Assembly (NCBI GenBank): GCA_013180625.2
Contig: SNVD02016148.1
Coordinates: forward strand, 1-64,000
DNA: 64,000 nt
Origin: Boswellia sacra
Lineage: Eukaryota > Streptophyta > Magnoliopsida > Sapindales > Burseraceae
Direction: 5' to 3'
Positions 45,700-59,230 of the stretch are shown here, piece by piece; positions within the stretch are counted from its first letter, which is position 1, and the number at the start of each line of letters is the position of its first letter. The translations under genes were made by a program, and so were the position numbers. Below the pieces are notes generated by a model. The model searched no databases, was not told the DNA's origin, and saw nothing but the letters and a program-made list of their open reading frames with translations.

Positions 45700-47793
45700 C
45701 CTGGAAATTTTGTTACTTACATGATTGATGTTGCTTTCGTGGACATGTTTTATGTTCTTCTTTCCTAACAGTTTGTTTAGGCAGTATTTGTATTAGGGTA
45801 GTCCATGAAAAATGCTGAGAGTTGTATGTCCTATAACAATTTGTATGTAGTATTACTATAACCTAATGCAGAAGTGTGCTTATTATACAAGAATGAATCC
45901 ATTTTATGGGCGATTGCCTACTTTTGGGGACAATATCTGTTGGTACCATATCTGTTGTTTATTGCTTCTTTGATATATGAATTATGAATTTTTTTTATAT
46001 TTATTTATTTGTTACTTTGGTATTGTTGAGGGACTGGAAGCATGATCATATTAGTTGATAGTATCATATAATATTAATTTTAGGAAAAGAAAAGGAGGTT
46101 TAGAAAACACAGCTACTTAGTCTAATGGTAAATAGAAAAGTAAACACAAATTTAAGGAATACCAAAATGCACCTGATCAGATTAGTTTTTTACTGGGCAA
46201 CCAGAAGATCTGTATTATCATGACTTTAATTAGGAAAACTTTTATGAATTCATCTTGTTTTACATTTAAAGTTTGAGAAATCTTGCTACCCTAGATTTAG
46301 TAGTAGTGGGTATTTTCAACATTTATATATGCTTGGAAAGATAGATGCATCATCTTTTAACTTTCTTTTGATTTTGTTTATGTCTTGGCAAGCAACTCTT
46401 TATATCTTGGCTTGGAGAATTGATTTCCTTGGAAGTTATATTTTCTACTTATTTTTTTATTGATTAATTATTTATTTGTTGACTCAATACAGTTAGATTT
46501 TAAGAAGGAAGGTAGAATTTATTGGTTGACAACAACATGCTATAAGGTGAACAAGTAGTAATTATTTATCTTGATTGGGTAATTTACATTCAGATGTTAT
46601 TAATCTAGGAAAGATCAGCTGAACAGGAGAAGAAATCTAATTCAACTATCTCATCTTGCTATGATGCTAGGCACTGAATTGGATGGGAGGAAATGTGTGC
46701 AAAGAGGCCTACTGGCTATATAGAAAGCTAACCAAGGCACAGAAAAGACCCAGGCAAGAGGTAAAATGAAGGAGGTAATTTGTTAATTTTTTTAGAAATA
46801 TTGTATTGATACTTTTCAATTTTTTGTTTTATATAGACACACACACACACACATATTGGACAAATCATGACTCATGAGTTGTATGAATACATTTTAGATG
46901 TTAATTAATTATATTTTATATTGGATACTTTAATCAAGTGCATTATGAAACTCAAATTATTGTTATACAATTTTATTTATAAAAACGTTTTGAGATAAAT
47001 GACAAAAATATGTTTTATGCAGTTTTATAATTATATTAAATCAATTTATAAATAATTATAATAAACGTTAACTAATAATTAAATTTGAGGCCATATTCTT
47101 TAAAAATATATGGTATATTAAATAAGTAATGCTAAGCAAAATATCTAAAAGAAAACTTAAATAAATAAACTATGTTAATTAATATAATAATTAGTAAATA
47201 TCAATTGATTATGTTGCTAATAAATAATTGTATATTTTGAAAATAACATAATATACAATAATGATCAATACTACACTTAGAGATTGTATTATATCTCACA
47301 ATATTATGATCACGGTCAATATATAGTAATTTACTGTACCATAAACTTTTATTGTTCGTAGGTAGCCATTTTATTTTTCATTTAATATTTAATAATACTT
47401 ATAACACTTTACATTTGATTTAAGTTTTTTTTTTCATATATCTTAAAACAAGTATTAAGAGGAGCTCTTAACTTAAAATTTGACATATTTTTCTTTTTAA
47501 TATGAAATAAAATATGTTTATATCTTATAAACCTTTGACAATTAAAATTAGATAAATCGAAGTCAAAATAAAAGTATCAAGCATTGTTAGATTGTAAAGG
47601 TAAATACACAGTATTTGTGGCCAAGCCATGATGCCATGTCAAGGTCTGATTTATGTGCCAATATGGTCGAATTCTTTTATTGAATTTTGAAAAAAAGGAA
47701 TAGATCAATCATCTCCTTATGACAGGCTAAATTAATTATTGATGAGATTTGGTTTATGTAAATCAGGTTTTTAGAGACATTTTGGTAATGTGA

Positions 47794-47841
<48 letters not shown>

Positions 47842-48980
47842 GTATTATATTACAACTGATGCTCCTATTGATAAGGTTTTCCTTTCTAAAACTTCTCTTT
47901 CATTTTTCATTATGTATTATATTGAACTTTTCATTTGGTTGCCCAATTTAGTCGTATCCTGAACAGTTTAATTATTCTATTTAATATAATTTTCTTTTAT
48001 TATTCTTATCATCGCCTTCCACTACATTGTTTTCCCATAAAAATTGTAATACAAGCAACTAAATCAATTATAGAGTGGCTAACTAGTTATTCTTTATTTT
48101 ATATTAAAGATGATAGCTTTTAGTTTTATATAATTAGAATGGAGAAAACATTCATTGAAAGAACTACTATTACATCCACCTTCTTGCATATCTCTGTATC
48201 AAATCTATACAAATCTAGATCATAAAATTGTCTTATTTTCCATATACTTTTGATTTTGGAATAATTAATAATGAATGCTCCATCATGTTTTGTAAAAATG
48301 GAAAGGGACTAACAGAAGAATCAAATAACAAATAAAAGAATATTAAGTGTACTTAGCTCTATTTATTTATTTGTAACAATAAGCGCGGGTTTAAATTTTA
48401 ATAGAACCACTTAATATATATAATTCATAACCAAATTTTAGGGTATTTGTTTTATATTTTGAGTCAAAAAAGTTTTTTTAATGTTAAAAACTCTCTTAAA
48501 AATATTTTATATCTTTCGATTATATTTAAGAAGAGTTTATAGATAATTAAAAATATTTTTTATGTCTATTAGGGTAAGTCTAAATTTAAATATTTTTCTG
48601 TAACCTATTTTTAATTTTTTTAAAGTTATAAAATATAAAAAATAACACTAATTTTTTTTTTTAAATTTTTATCTTATTCATTCATTTTGTTACAACCTTT
48701 TTTTTTATAATTTAATACTAATAAATACTTATATATTTATCTATCCAAATAATCAATAATTTTTTAATAATCAATAAAAAAAACAGAAATAATATTTAAT
48801 CAAAGCTTAAAATAGTCTCCTTATTTTAACGTATTGATACAAAAGGAATTGATTGTACAAGGTGGGTTAAAGAGAAAGTAACAGTGGGAAACTGTGTGGG
48901 GACAACAATCAACTCAGCATCCATAGCTTATAGCTTATCTTGTTAACAAGTTGTTCAAAGAAACTGTAGCGTCTTCTGCT
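45700..48980. other. Long AT-rich intergenic region with microsatellites
   Basis: No supported gene. It contains a CA tract (about 46838-46855) and a GT/TA tract (47792-47838). The stretch 46900-48830 is extremely AT-rich, and the only frame of note (47935-48123) looks like chance. Repeats too old to recognise by eye may be present. Confidence 0.6.
47792..47838 (+). repeat. (GT)n(TA)n microsatellite
   Basis: An alternating GT run passes directly into an alternating TA run. Confidence 0.95.
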
Positions 48981-48999
48981 CATTACTCCCTCAAATCAA

Positions 49000-49923
49000 A
49001 TGGCTTCCAATCTCCAGAAAATTCATATTCAAACCTTCCATTTCCATAGAAAAAAGAATCCTCCACAAACCAAAACTCTCTTGCCATCTCCTCTATCCCT
49101 TCACGCCTCTTTATCTTCCTCTACCCCACCAACTACCAAAGAAGAAGCCATTCTCCAAGCCAAAACCTCTCTCTCAACTAGCCTGAAAAAGCCCCTCGAC
49201 AATCCCAAACTCCCTTCTAAATTCAAGAAAGTAAAACAACCCAGATACCGTATTGAAATCCCTCTCGTTGATGACTCTCCGTCTTCCCTCTCTCAGCTCG
49301 CTTTTGATGTCTTCAAAGACCTTCCCATCACAAGAAAAGGCCTCTCTGTCAAAATCCTATTTCTCTGGCGTGATGCTGCTCTAACTCAAGCTGCTGTCAA
49401 AGCCTTTGCCTTGAACCAACCCCAAGTTGAACACATTGACATATCCTCCTTTGATTACACAAGGTTGAGTACTACTTCTGCTGACGTGGCGGTATTTCTG
49501 GCGCCAGACGAGTCTCAGCTGGCGGTTCTGAAGACAGTCACTGACAGTTTGTATCCAAAACCAGTGGTGATCTTTAATCCCAGATGGGGATTTGAAGAGG
49601 AGGAGAATTTCGGTGATTTGTGCGGTTTTGTGGGTTCTTTTGATGTGATTTATTCGTTTATGGGATTGGAAGTTAAGGGCATTTTGAGTAAAAGAAAAGG
49701 AGTGATTTTCAAGTGTGTGAGAGATGGGGTTTTGAGTGGTGAAAGGTGGAATGTTCTTGTTGAAGAGGAAGGTCAATTAAAGGTGGTTTCAAGGTTTAAG
49801 GTGCGCCCATCTATTGGTGAAGTTGAGGCTGTGTTGTATAATTTGATGGCCATCAACTCGCCAATCACAAAATCCGCCAAGTTCTTGAAAGATTTGGTGT
49901 CCAACGTAACAGGGAGAAAGTAA
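49000..49923 (+). CDS. DUF1995 domain protein, predicted chloroplast-targeted
   Basis: An intronless 307-residue frame with ATG at 49000. The first 45-50 residues are rich in Ser, Thr, Pro and Lys/Arg and poor in acids (SNLQKIHIQTFHFHRKK, SLHASLSSSTPP), as in plastid transit peptides. The rest fits DUF1995: PRYRIEIPLVDDSPSSLSQL, VKILFLWRDAALTQAA, DVAVFLAPDESQL, VIFNPRWGF, then a C-terminal block of KCVRDGVLSGERWNVLVE and SRFKVRPSIGEVEAVLYNL. Arabidopsis homologues are plastid proteins of largely unknown function, some linked to photosystem assembly. Length and the intact frame argue that it is functional. It lies between ILR3 and GAUT12, which are adjacent in Arabidopsis. Confidence 0.9.
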   Translation: MASNLQKIHIQTFHFHRKKNPPQTKTLLPSPLSLHASLSSSTPPTTKEEAILQAKTSLSTSLKKPLDNPKLPSKFKKVKQPRYRIEIPLVDDSPSSLSQLAFDVFKDLPITRKGLSVKILFLWRDAALTQAAVKAFALNQPQVEHIDISSFDYTRLSTTSADVAVFLAPDESQLAVLKTVTDSLYPKPVVIFNPRWGFEEEENFGDLCGFVGSFDVIYSFMGLEVKGILSKRKGVIFKCVRDGVLSGERWNVLVEEEGQLKVVSRFKVRPSIGEVEAVLYNLMAINSPITKSAKFLKDLVSNVTGRK

Positions 49924-51480
49924 GTTTAGTTGTGCACTGTTGTTTGAGATTTATAAAATGACTTCGTCGTGCTGCTTTTGCCTCAATGAACGAGTTGCAG
50001 CAATCTATTGAGCCGAACTTTGCAATCTATGATACTTTGACTACCAGTGGTATTTAGTGATGGAGCTCGTGCGGCAGAGGCTACCGTTGTTTTATGAATT
50101 TAAATCTTATTATTTTATGTGCCGCATATCTTCTAATATAATTTATATTTAATTTTAATTATATATTTTTTTAAATTTAAAATAATTTAAAATTAAGTAT
50201 TTTTAAATTTAATTAAAAATAAAAATATTAAATTTATAAAAGAACACATCTTTTACGCTCTGGACTCTAAATTTAGTTTTCAGTACTGAATGATCTTTTA
50301 TTTTTCTTCATCCACTTTTAGACGAATATGAATATAGACGGATTATGAATAGCAAAAAGTTTGATAAAAAAACTCGTTCAATTAAGCCATTCTACAGGTT
50401 AGAACTTAGTGTAAACGAAGAAGTAACATTTGCGCATGATGTAAGGATGCAATAAGAGAGAGACAAATAGAAACCACACTTGTTACCAGAGACTGCGGAA
50501 TTTTATATGAACTAAAATGGCTTTAACAAAGGTTGGAAAATATTAAAGTTGCAGAAATCTTTAATTTGCAGTTAAAATATAGGTTAAATTAAACAAATCA
50601 AGTAGTTGAGCTTGCACTTTTAGCTTAGAAGGTGAGCAAACCATTGTTCTTGTCTTGGTGGGAAGATGTACAAAATTAAGGATGTTGGTGTTCACCACAA
50701 AATTTGATGTTATGTATGACCAAAATTTATCACCTCAAAAAATAAAAAAATAAAAAAAAAAAATGAAAAAGGCAACTACACAACCATATTTCTTTTAAAT
50801 TGTGCTTCTTTTGATGCTGTTCTGTGGATAATCTTATTATAGAATGTGAATCTGTAAAACATTATACTGTAAGACAGCTGGGAATTGCAAATGCAGGATA
50901 CGTCTTGGGAGGTGAAAGAAATTCATTTATAAAGCATCCTTCCTAAATGTCTACATATGAAATACAATATATGTTAGTGAAAATTTGCTTCCGAAATTGA
51001 AATCTTTTTTTGGTTTTGATAGCTTCATTGTTATCAACATCTGATAGATTGCAACATTCGTTTGTCCTGTCCTTCCAGCTCAAATAATACGATTTCAATT
51101 TTCATTGATAACATTGCAAATTTTGAATGGGATTCTGGTATCTCAGCTTGTGAAACAGGCAATAGAACCATTTGAGTAGCAAAAATGGGGATTAGTGCAT
51201 TATTTGTGCAGTTGAAAATTTTGTGATAGATTATTTTGATTTGAGCTTTTATTCTCACCAAAGTCTTAAGAATGAGACTAAGACAGTTATATATAACAGA
51301 AATCTACATAAATACTATTGATATAAAAAAATCTTTCAATTGTGTTGTTTTGTGTAATTTTTGATTAAAGTAACAAGAGATCCAGAAAGCAAAAGCCTGG
51401 TGCTATTATCATTACATTCTGTATATGGATGGCCTTGTTTTTGTTGTGAACTCTCTCCCTTTATCTCATATATTGATACA
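49924..51480. other. Intergenic and 3' flanking sequence
   Basis: It separates the plus-strand DUF1995 gene from the minus-strand GAUT12 gene; the two converge. No supported gene; a minus-strand frame at 51034-51261 has no recognisable features. Confidence 0.6.
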
Positions 51481-51518
51481 TTTTTCATCAATAATAGGGT
51501 CGACAAAATTCATTCATG

Positions 51519-54134
51519 TTAAGATGCCCTGATATGACAACTCTTTATGAATTTATCAGAAAAGTTGATATACTTAGACCACAATGGCCGAAGTTGAGGG
51601 AAGGCTATGTCTAGCCAAGGCTTTGCTCTGCCATTGAAATGGATGACACCAGCACTCTCAGCATCAGCATAACTTGTATTTTCCTGGTATCCCAGCCCCA
51701 GCATGTGCCAGAAAGGATCAATAACATGAATATGGCCATGGAATGCTATCAAACCTGGTGGTAATGTCCCTAGCTGCCACAAACTCAGGTCCGATTTCAA
51801 GTTCTGTATATGAGAGACAGATGGAACACAATAAGAATTCAACATTAATTTTGGACATGTTAGGATAATATCTTTCAGGTGATCGACTATAAGTTGATGT
51901 CAAATTAATGGTGCTTACTTGTTCTAGCCAGTAATGATATGTCAAGCTTATGTTTGTCTTCCTCCACGCTTCTAGATCAAATATATTCATCCCATAAGCC
52001 CATGCACATTCATTAGGATCAAAATTGCTTGAAATCAATGGGTGGGAGAAGTTGAGATAGCTCTTCAACCGCTTTGACATAACAAACTTATCTTCCCCTC
52101 TACACGTCTCTACTGCTCCATTGACCTTGCCATTCATGTCAATGTCCCAGAGAGGGGAAAGATCAGTTTGTACCACAATGTCATCATCAAGGAAAACAAC
52201 TTTGTTGAGGCTAGGAAACAACTGCAAACAAAATAATGTATGCATACTAATTAACCACTGATGCGCCCTAAAAAATGATCAAAATGAGCAGAAGTACTAC
52301 TGCTGATACCTCTGGCAGATGTATACGAATGTGATTCATCAAAGAGTTGTATTTAGGACTAAGTGCTTGTAGTTTTGCAGCGATAACATAAGGCTTCTCG
52401 GTGTTATTTGCCACAATTGCTGATGATCCTCCTCTGAACCGGGCACGCACACGTTGATCTTTTTCCATTGCTTCTAAAACCGGAACCTTCCCCTTCGAAA
52501 ACCAATCGAAATGGTGCAAAGCCTTAACCTCAATTATTGCTGGTGCTAAAGGGTGCAATGAGAACCATGCCTGCATTGGATAGTAAGTTTTCCTATCTGT
52601 TATTATGTGCAGGACAATTTTGTGGGGTCGTAACGAGTTCTTCACAAGTGATGTGGCAACAACAGAGGTAGCTAGCACGTTGTCGGATGCAAGAACATAG
52701 TGGAAGTAGGAGTTGTCGACGAGGGCTGGCACAAGTTCTGCTGAGGGAAGCTGGAGCCGGGCGGCTGCATTGGTGGAGTGCTCATTGGCCAACCTTAGTG
52801 CTAGACAGTAAAGCTGCTTTGGTATGCTGCTTGATGCTACATGGCGGTATAAATATTCTTGGATTTTGGCTGCTCTAGTCCTTTGTTCCATTAAGGTAAC
52901 CTGTAAGATTGATGTTGATTAATTGGTCCAAACCTAAACCATTTTTGCTGAATTAATGGAGATTTGGAGTAAAGAGGAGTATGCGATTAAAGGTATTTAC
53001 CATATCTCTGAGCCTGAGAGCAAAGGTCTTTGCGTCTGATCTGATTTCCTTCATTTCAGCCATGAACTCTTCTAATGTTTGAGGAATATCTGATCTTCCT
53101 TGTAATTCATCTTTGCTAATGGGTTGTTGTAGTATTTGGTATATCACTTCCGGTACCTTTATACAAACCAAAATTAATTCTAGTCGTATTAAAATTTGCA
53201 TAGAAAAGTGAATATATAATATATAGGGGGGTGGCTAGCTAGGAAATTACATTATTGGAGTCGCGCCTTCTTCCCAGAATTCTTGGTCCTAACCGTTTTC
53301 CCAAGCAACCTATGTATCACAAGAACATGAACAAAAATCAAAACAAGGTGAATTACTGCAATTAATAATCACAAACTGTTATGATCTGCAACAACCAAGG
53401 AATCATCGATTTAATTATTCTTATAGTTTACACAAAGCCAAACGACACTGGCAGTGTGACATGTCATTCCAACTAGTACTCCTTATTCATGTAACATAAA
53501 CATAAATGCACCTACCATTGATCTCCTGCAGTGCCTCAATTTACCTAATCCAACAGGCTCCAATATTAACTGCATCTCTCTTAAGACGAAAGTCTCATCC
53601 TATCTAATTCAATTCAAAGTACTTTAACTACCGTATCCACTGAAAAGATAAATGAATCCTAGTAAATTTATTAAATAAATGTTTTAACGTTTCCCCAGAA
53701 AGAATGATATGAAGTTAACTTAAATTCACAGTTGTACTATGCACTTTCTGAGCAACGCCTTTCGGTAACTATATGCAATCTAATCTTGAACTGCAAAAAT
53801 ATATTGTTAGTGTTGATCGATTATATATTTATAGAGGGAGAGAGACGATGCTCTTCTGGGAATGCATGCGTGAAATTAAGAAGCTGAAGAGAAAAGAATT
53901 TATACATAATCTATGCATGTTACCTATAGTAGAGCATTTGCTTTCTCCATCAATGGTATCCACGGTGGTCAATACAAACACAAAGCGGAGAAGGAAGGTG
54001 AAGAACAAGAGTGAATAGAAGAGCATTCGATAGGATAGCCGCCTGGACCCAACCTTCACTTTGATAAACTCTCTAACGCCTTTGCCTGGAAGCACAGTTA
54101 CATGTCTCAAACTAGGCGATATATGAAGCTGCAT
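51519..54134 (-). CDS. GAUT12: Galacturonosyltransferase 12 (IRX8), GT8 family
   Basis: Six exons, high to low: 54134-53924, 53309-53251, 53156-53001, 52900-52310, 52221-51919, 51803-51519; together 1605 bases, 534 residues, against 535 in Arabidopsis IRX8. The N terminus (MQLHISPSLRHVTV) is cytosolic, followed by one membrane anchor (about residues 38-58, MLFYSLLFFTFLLRFVFVL), as in Golgi type II enzymes. A stem region with MEQRTRAAKIQEYLYRHV leads to the GT8 domain with the metal-binding LDDDIVVQTDL (exon 5) and the HxxGxxKPW motif as HFNGRAKPW (exon 6). The end FIKSCHIRAS is diagnostic. It is required for secondary-wall xylan/pectin synthesis in xylem. All exon junctions have GT-AG introns and keep frame. 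Confidence 0.96.
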
Positions 54135-54375
54135 TATGTCCCAGAAATATATAAAACAACTACAACAACAATGCAAGCAGAGCAGCTAGCTAGAGAGTTG
54201 TACGTTCTTTCTGGTTTTGCGTTATTTCATTTGCCAAAGGAAGGGCCAATGAAGCAACTTGGGATGAGTCCAGGTAGCTAGAGGCAGAGAGATATGCAGT
54301 AGGAAGGATTTTGATGGTGTTTAAGGTTGCTTTCATTTACCTAACCTTGCTTAGCAAATGGGCTAGATATACCAA

Positions 54376-54381
<6 letters not shown>

Positions 54382-54446
<65 letters not shown>
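54382..54446 (+). repeat. (TA)n(CA)n microsatellite upstream of GAUT12
   Basis: About 27 bases of TA repeats followed by about 37 bases of CA repeats, roughly 250 bases upstream of the GAUT12 start codon, in its probable promoter. Confidence 0.95.
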
Positions 54447-54448
<2 letters not shown>

Positions 54449-54499
54449 TGTACATGCAACTTAATTATATGTAATACATGGAAACAAGAGGGTTGTTAA

Positions 54500-56750
54500 A
54501 AAGAAAGAGACTGCAGACTTAGAAGAGCTTGTGTTTGTTTTCAAGTCTTTGATTTGGCTAGCTAGCTTGGTTTCGAAGAAGGGAAGTTGTGAAAGTAGAA
54601 AGAAATCAAACATTTATAAATAAAAAAATAAAGATGAAATGGCATTGTTTGGTATCACGTAGCTTTGCCCCCACATGAAGTCTTCAAAGCATAAAATGAG
54701 ATGAGTTTGGACTTGTTGACAATACATGTTTTCTAAGTGGACAACGACCTTCTCCCTTTCTCTCCTTTTATTAAGTGGGGCTTGATCTTCGTTGTTGGAG
54801 TGAAAACGCAGGAACATCTGCTCTCAATTTTGTAACAAATCAATTGAGAGAACGTGAAGCAGGCTCTGCCCTTTTACGACTACAATTAACACAATTGTTT
54901 TCTATGTTGAATTTGTCAGGATACAGTAACTCAATTTTGCACATGAAAAAATATATACATATAAGGAAAGGAAGAAGTGGGTGAGATGAGACAGAAATTT
55001 CATCTTTGACGGATTTAACATCATTTGGATTTGTAATTGCGCATGCCTCTTTAAAAACTTGATGTTCACTGCTTTGGAAGCTATCACATTCATCTCCTTG
55101 TCAACTTAATCGACATTTGGTGGTTTTTAGTGGTTTACCATTTAATACAGTCTTCAAAACCAATGTTATTGTTGATGATCATATATGTGAAACGCCTACG
55201 TCTATATATAATTGTTTTAATACACAATTTTCATCTTTTATATTAAGGGAAAAATCAGCGTCCACGGCTCAATGGTTCTAAAAAGGAGTCACCAAAGGTC
55301 CCTTTGCTGTCATAGCGAGTTTGTTAAAATTCACTGTTTAAACGGTATTATGGTCTTTTAAAATAATTAAAAAATATATATTTCTTTATTTTTTTTTCCT
55401 TTTTTTATTTATTTTTATGCTCTCTTCCTTCCTCTGGCTGAACAAAAGCATCTCTAGTTTTCAGGAATAAACACAAAAATTCAAATTCAAGGCAATTTTT
55501 TTCTTCGTTTTGATACCAAAAATTAATTAAAATAAAAGAGTGAAATTGTATTTAACGTAAATCTCAGGGTTAATATTGTTGTTTTCCCTCTCATAAAATT
55601 TATTACTGTTAAGGACATTAGGATTTGGAAGTAAAAAGGAGGAGAAGAAAGGAAGAATGTGATGGGTAGTGTTTAGATAGCATATATTGCCTAGTTGACT
55701 AATTGAGGGTAAAATTGATATTTCCATTTTGCAATTAATTTTATTGGCCAAAACGTGATAACTGGCGGGGTTTGATGATTATTAAAACTAATGAAGGGCT
55801 GTGACTTTTGTTTAGGGGCAGGGATTTCTATTTAAGTTTCTTATATTTATTAAAACAGCCGTGAGTTAAACATACAAATTTGCGAAGCTATGAAGTCTTT
55901 ATAAAGATGATAATGATTTTTATTTGTTATGTTTATTATATTTAAATATATTTAACGAGACACTTACTAATTGGTATAATAAATATTAAAATCAGATTGA
56001 TTAATTTGAAATAAGTAAATTCGTGTGCTGTCCTTGGACACTTGTAACATTAAACATATTTATACAGAAGAAGAGTCTTTAGATGAGTAAAAAAATCATG
56101 GGTTCAAAGACCGATTATCCAAATGCTTGGGGAGATATCTTGCTGCGTTGGATCTAAATATATAAATCCACACCGAATTGGACCTCGAGGAATGAGTCCA
56201 CTTTCAAAGAGAGAATTGACAATGATTTTTGAGTATCAATTCATTCATGAAAAGTGGTTAAGACATAAATTTTATGAGTTGTTCATTTCAATCACCATTT
56301 TCTAACTTTTCAAGACTTTTTTATTTTTATATTTTTAATAATTTTATTGTGAAATGAAATTACTAAAGATGATAAATTAATTATAACCACACTTGACACT
56401 TTAATCACTATTTGATAAAGGGGTAATTATACAAACCCCATGTGGGTTTGTCTCCATGACATTAATACCATGATATTTGAGAAAGACACTATTACCTCCT
56501 TACCGTTAACTGTTAGCCGTTAAACATAACATGGTGGTAGTAGAATGGTGACAAAAATATTAGAGTCAAATTGATTAGTTTAGACTTGACACATCAACAT
56601 TACTGATAAAAGTGGTCTTACTCTTACTGATATAAACTCACATAAACTTATATGACATTATTGAATAGTTGTTACATCATTCATATTAATTAATATAATT
56701 TCAATTCAAAATTTATTCATCAAATCAAATCATAACACATTGGTTTTGTT
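54500..56750. other. Intergenic region, no gene seen
   Basis: AT-rich. Near 56410-56440, TAATTATACAAACCCCATG resembles the ends of common plant MITEs, but I could not find a matching inverted end. No supported coding sequence. Confidence 0.5.
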
Positions 56751-57720
56751 AAGCGATTCTATAATACTCCCTAAACGGAGGCGCATATATCGCAAAAAAG
56801 TAATATAGTGAAAAGTAAGATATCGTTCACTTGATGATTGATACCCTATTCTACTAAGTATTTCAATTGAAGTAATTCAATTTTATGTAAGAAATTTAGA
56901 AATAAAAGTGCAAATTCAAATTAATTGAACTAAAAGCAACTAATGACCCAAATTGGAATGCTTAGAGAAGGCTAAATTCAATGATGAGAAACTCTAGAGG
57001 ATTAACTTTACCTAACATTCAACTATGCCAAATTCATTTCAAATATTGCTAATTAATTCTCCCAATTTCATTAGCTGAGAACTCTAAACTATCCTTACTT
57101 CCTCTCCGAGTGCCAAGTAGAGAATATGCTTAACAATCAATTTCAATATCCTTATCAAAACCAATTAATCAAGCAAAAATTAATATAGTTCTCAATTGAC
57201 CACAAAGGGATTGTAGGCTTCCCGAGCTCTATAATAACCTAGGCTATGATTCCCAAAACAAAAATATAAAATTCCCTTTCTGAAGTGCCAAATTTCATAT
57301 ATCAAATCATCTAATTAGATGTCAAATAATTAGAAGCAATGAATCAAAGAAACAAAGGTGAACTCATAAGAGAATTAATTAACAATTAAATTATCATCAA
57401 GGCATAGAATCAATCTTAGGCTACATTAATCCCCTAGATTAGGAAAATTAGCTCATGATTGAGCTCTCAAAATCCACAAAATTAGACATGTTAAACATCA
57501 TTCAAAACCATAAGAAAAAGAGGAGCGAAAAGAAGAAAAACTAGATCTTTAAGCTTGATTGAGAGTCTTCAATCTCTTCACAATCCTTCAATCTCCATCT
57601 AAATCCTTACTTTCCTCCTCTTTTAGTTGCTCTAATACTCTGCCCAAATGTCCTCTTTTCAAAACCCTATCTTTTCCTTTTATATCTACCTTTTCAAGTA
57701 AAAGTTTAGCAACAACTTGG
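56750..57720 (-). repeat. Probable remnant LTR-type noncoding sequence
   Basis: The composition resembles plant gypsy LTR and leader sequence: AT-rich, no frames, ordered repeats of AATTAAT-type words. A minus-strand TATAAAAGG lies near 57675-57690, followed in minus sense by a purine-rich leader. No paired copy is in the window, so this is a weak call. Confidence 0.3.
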
Positions 57721-58119
57721 CCAGCTCGACTCCAGGTGCTGCAGCCGTGATATGTTATCGTTGTAGCGCTCACAAAAGGACAAAAGTGTGCACAATAGTT
57801 AGGTGTTGTGGTGTTGGTCTTGGGTGCTATAGCAGTGAGCTGCTGTTTGATGATGGCTAATTGCAAGGTTTTGGTGCTCCAACAGGCATCATCATCCACT
57901 GTAGCAGTGAGCTTCTGTTTGACGTTTACCAAGACTCCAAAATTTGCCTCTCTACAACACTTTGATGGATTCCAATATGCTATTATCCTAAAAAAAAAAC
58001 ACATTAAACCACAAATAAATAGCAAATAAAACTCACAAACACTAACAAAATTTATGAAAGGAGTATTAAAACAAATTAGTTAATCAGTTACTAACTTTTT
58101 CTGACATATGTGGTTGAGA

Positions 58120-58440
58120 TCTTTGGTCATTTTCATCTTTTTACTTCTGGTATGAATTATTTTCCTTGTAACTCACCTTCCTTTGGACGGAGACTTCTCT
58201 ACCTCAAGTTCTTGTACCCTTCGCCTTAGGAATTCAAGCTCAAATTTTAGCACATTCCTTGCTAGGCTCTTGGATACTAGAATTGATGAGCCTAGACTTT
58301 CACGTATATGCCTTGATGTTCCAGGGATTCCTTTAGGATTTGCCTATGGATTTAGAGCAAGGTTGGATTATGTTCCTATTACTCCTCTATTATGTGGAGG
58401 CTGAGGACCCGTTGCCTTGTCCACCACAGTAATTGTCTTC
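58120..58440 (-). pseudogene. Possible retrotransposon gag fragment
   Basis: On the minus strand one frame reads NPKGIPGTSRHIRESLGS, then LKFELEFLRRRVQELEVE, a coiled-coil-like stretch as in some retroelement gag N termini. Stops interrupt it. I do not recognise the family with confidence. Confidence 0.3.
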
Positions 58441-58487
58441 AGTGGTGGATGAAAATGATTGCTAGGAGGCCCTCCTTGTAGCACCAA

Positions 58488-59230
58488 ACCGTTTGTCTAG
58501 AAATTTAAACCAAAACAAATGCATAAAGATTTTATGTTATTCGGTTATAAAAACCTACATCGATGGGCAACAAGAGAACTATAATTCACTATGTTGTCTG
58601 GTTTGCAAACTCAAAGGACTTACAATGGCATACTCCCTCTACTCTTAACACCTAGTGCATGTAAACTCGTTCTCTCCAAGAACACAACACTAATGAATCA
58701 ACTTTCATTGCATTGCAATCAAAACACTAAACTATAAGTAACAAATAACTAAATATTGAACAAACGACTCATATGTTCACTAATTAGATTGAGCAACACA
58801 CGATCTATAACAAATAAGAGAAGCGTAAAGCTTCAAACTAAAAATAATAGATGCACTCAACGAACTTCACTCTTTATTAATGCACAATAATCTAGACCTC
58901 TTCTATTTGTAACGAGACGTCTATATATATTGTTGTCCAAGAAGTCTTCATACATTTACTTCAACTGCAAGTAACCAAATCTACTTCGGAAATAATTTGC
59001 ATTAGGATTAAAGAGAAATAGGATATCAATACAAAGTCTCTCCTAAATTGAAATAAGACCATTTAGTTGTCCTACAATAAATAAAATAGGATAATGTCCT
59101 AATTTTAACTCCACGTAAAAATAGGATAATGGTGGATTATATCATTATCCTAAACAAACCACAATCCTAATCCAATACAGTTAAGTAAACTAAGAAAACT
59201 AAACAATTTAGAATTCTAGTCATTTTGGCA
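58488..59230 (-). repeat. Possible inverted copia LTR fragment
   Basis: CGGTTATAAAAACCTACAT at 58541-58559 is the near reverse complement of CGTAGGTTTTTATAACCG at 60396-60413 in the LTR of the copia element to the right. This suggests a related LTR in opposite orientation. Ends could not be fixed. Confidence 0.4.

Noticed and set aside
53773..54018. 81-residue plus-strand frame
   Set aside because: It is antisense to exon 1 and intron 1 of GAUT12.
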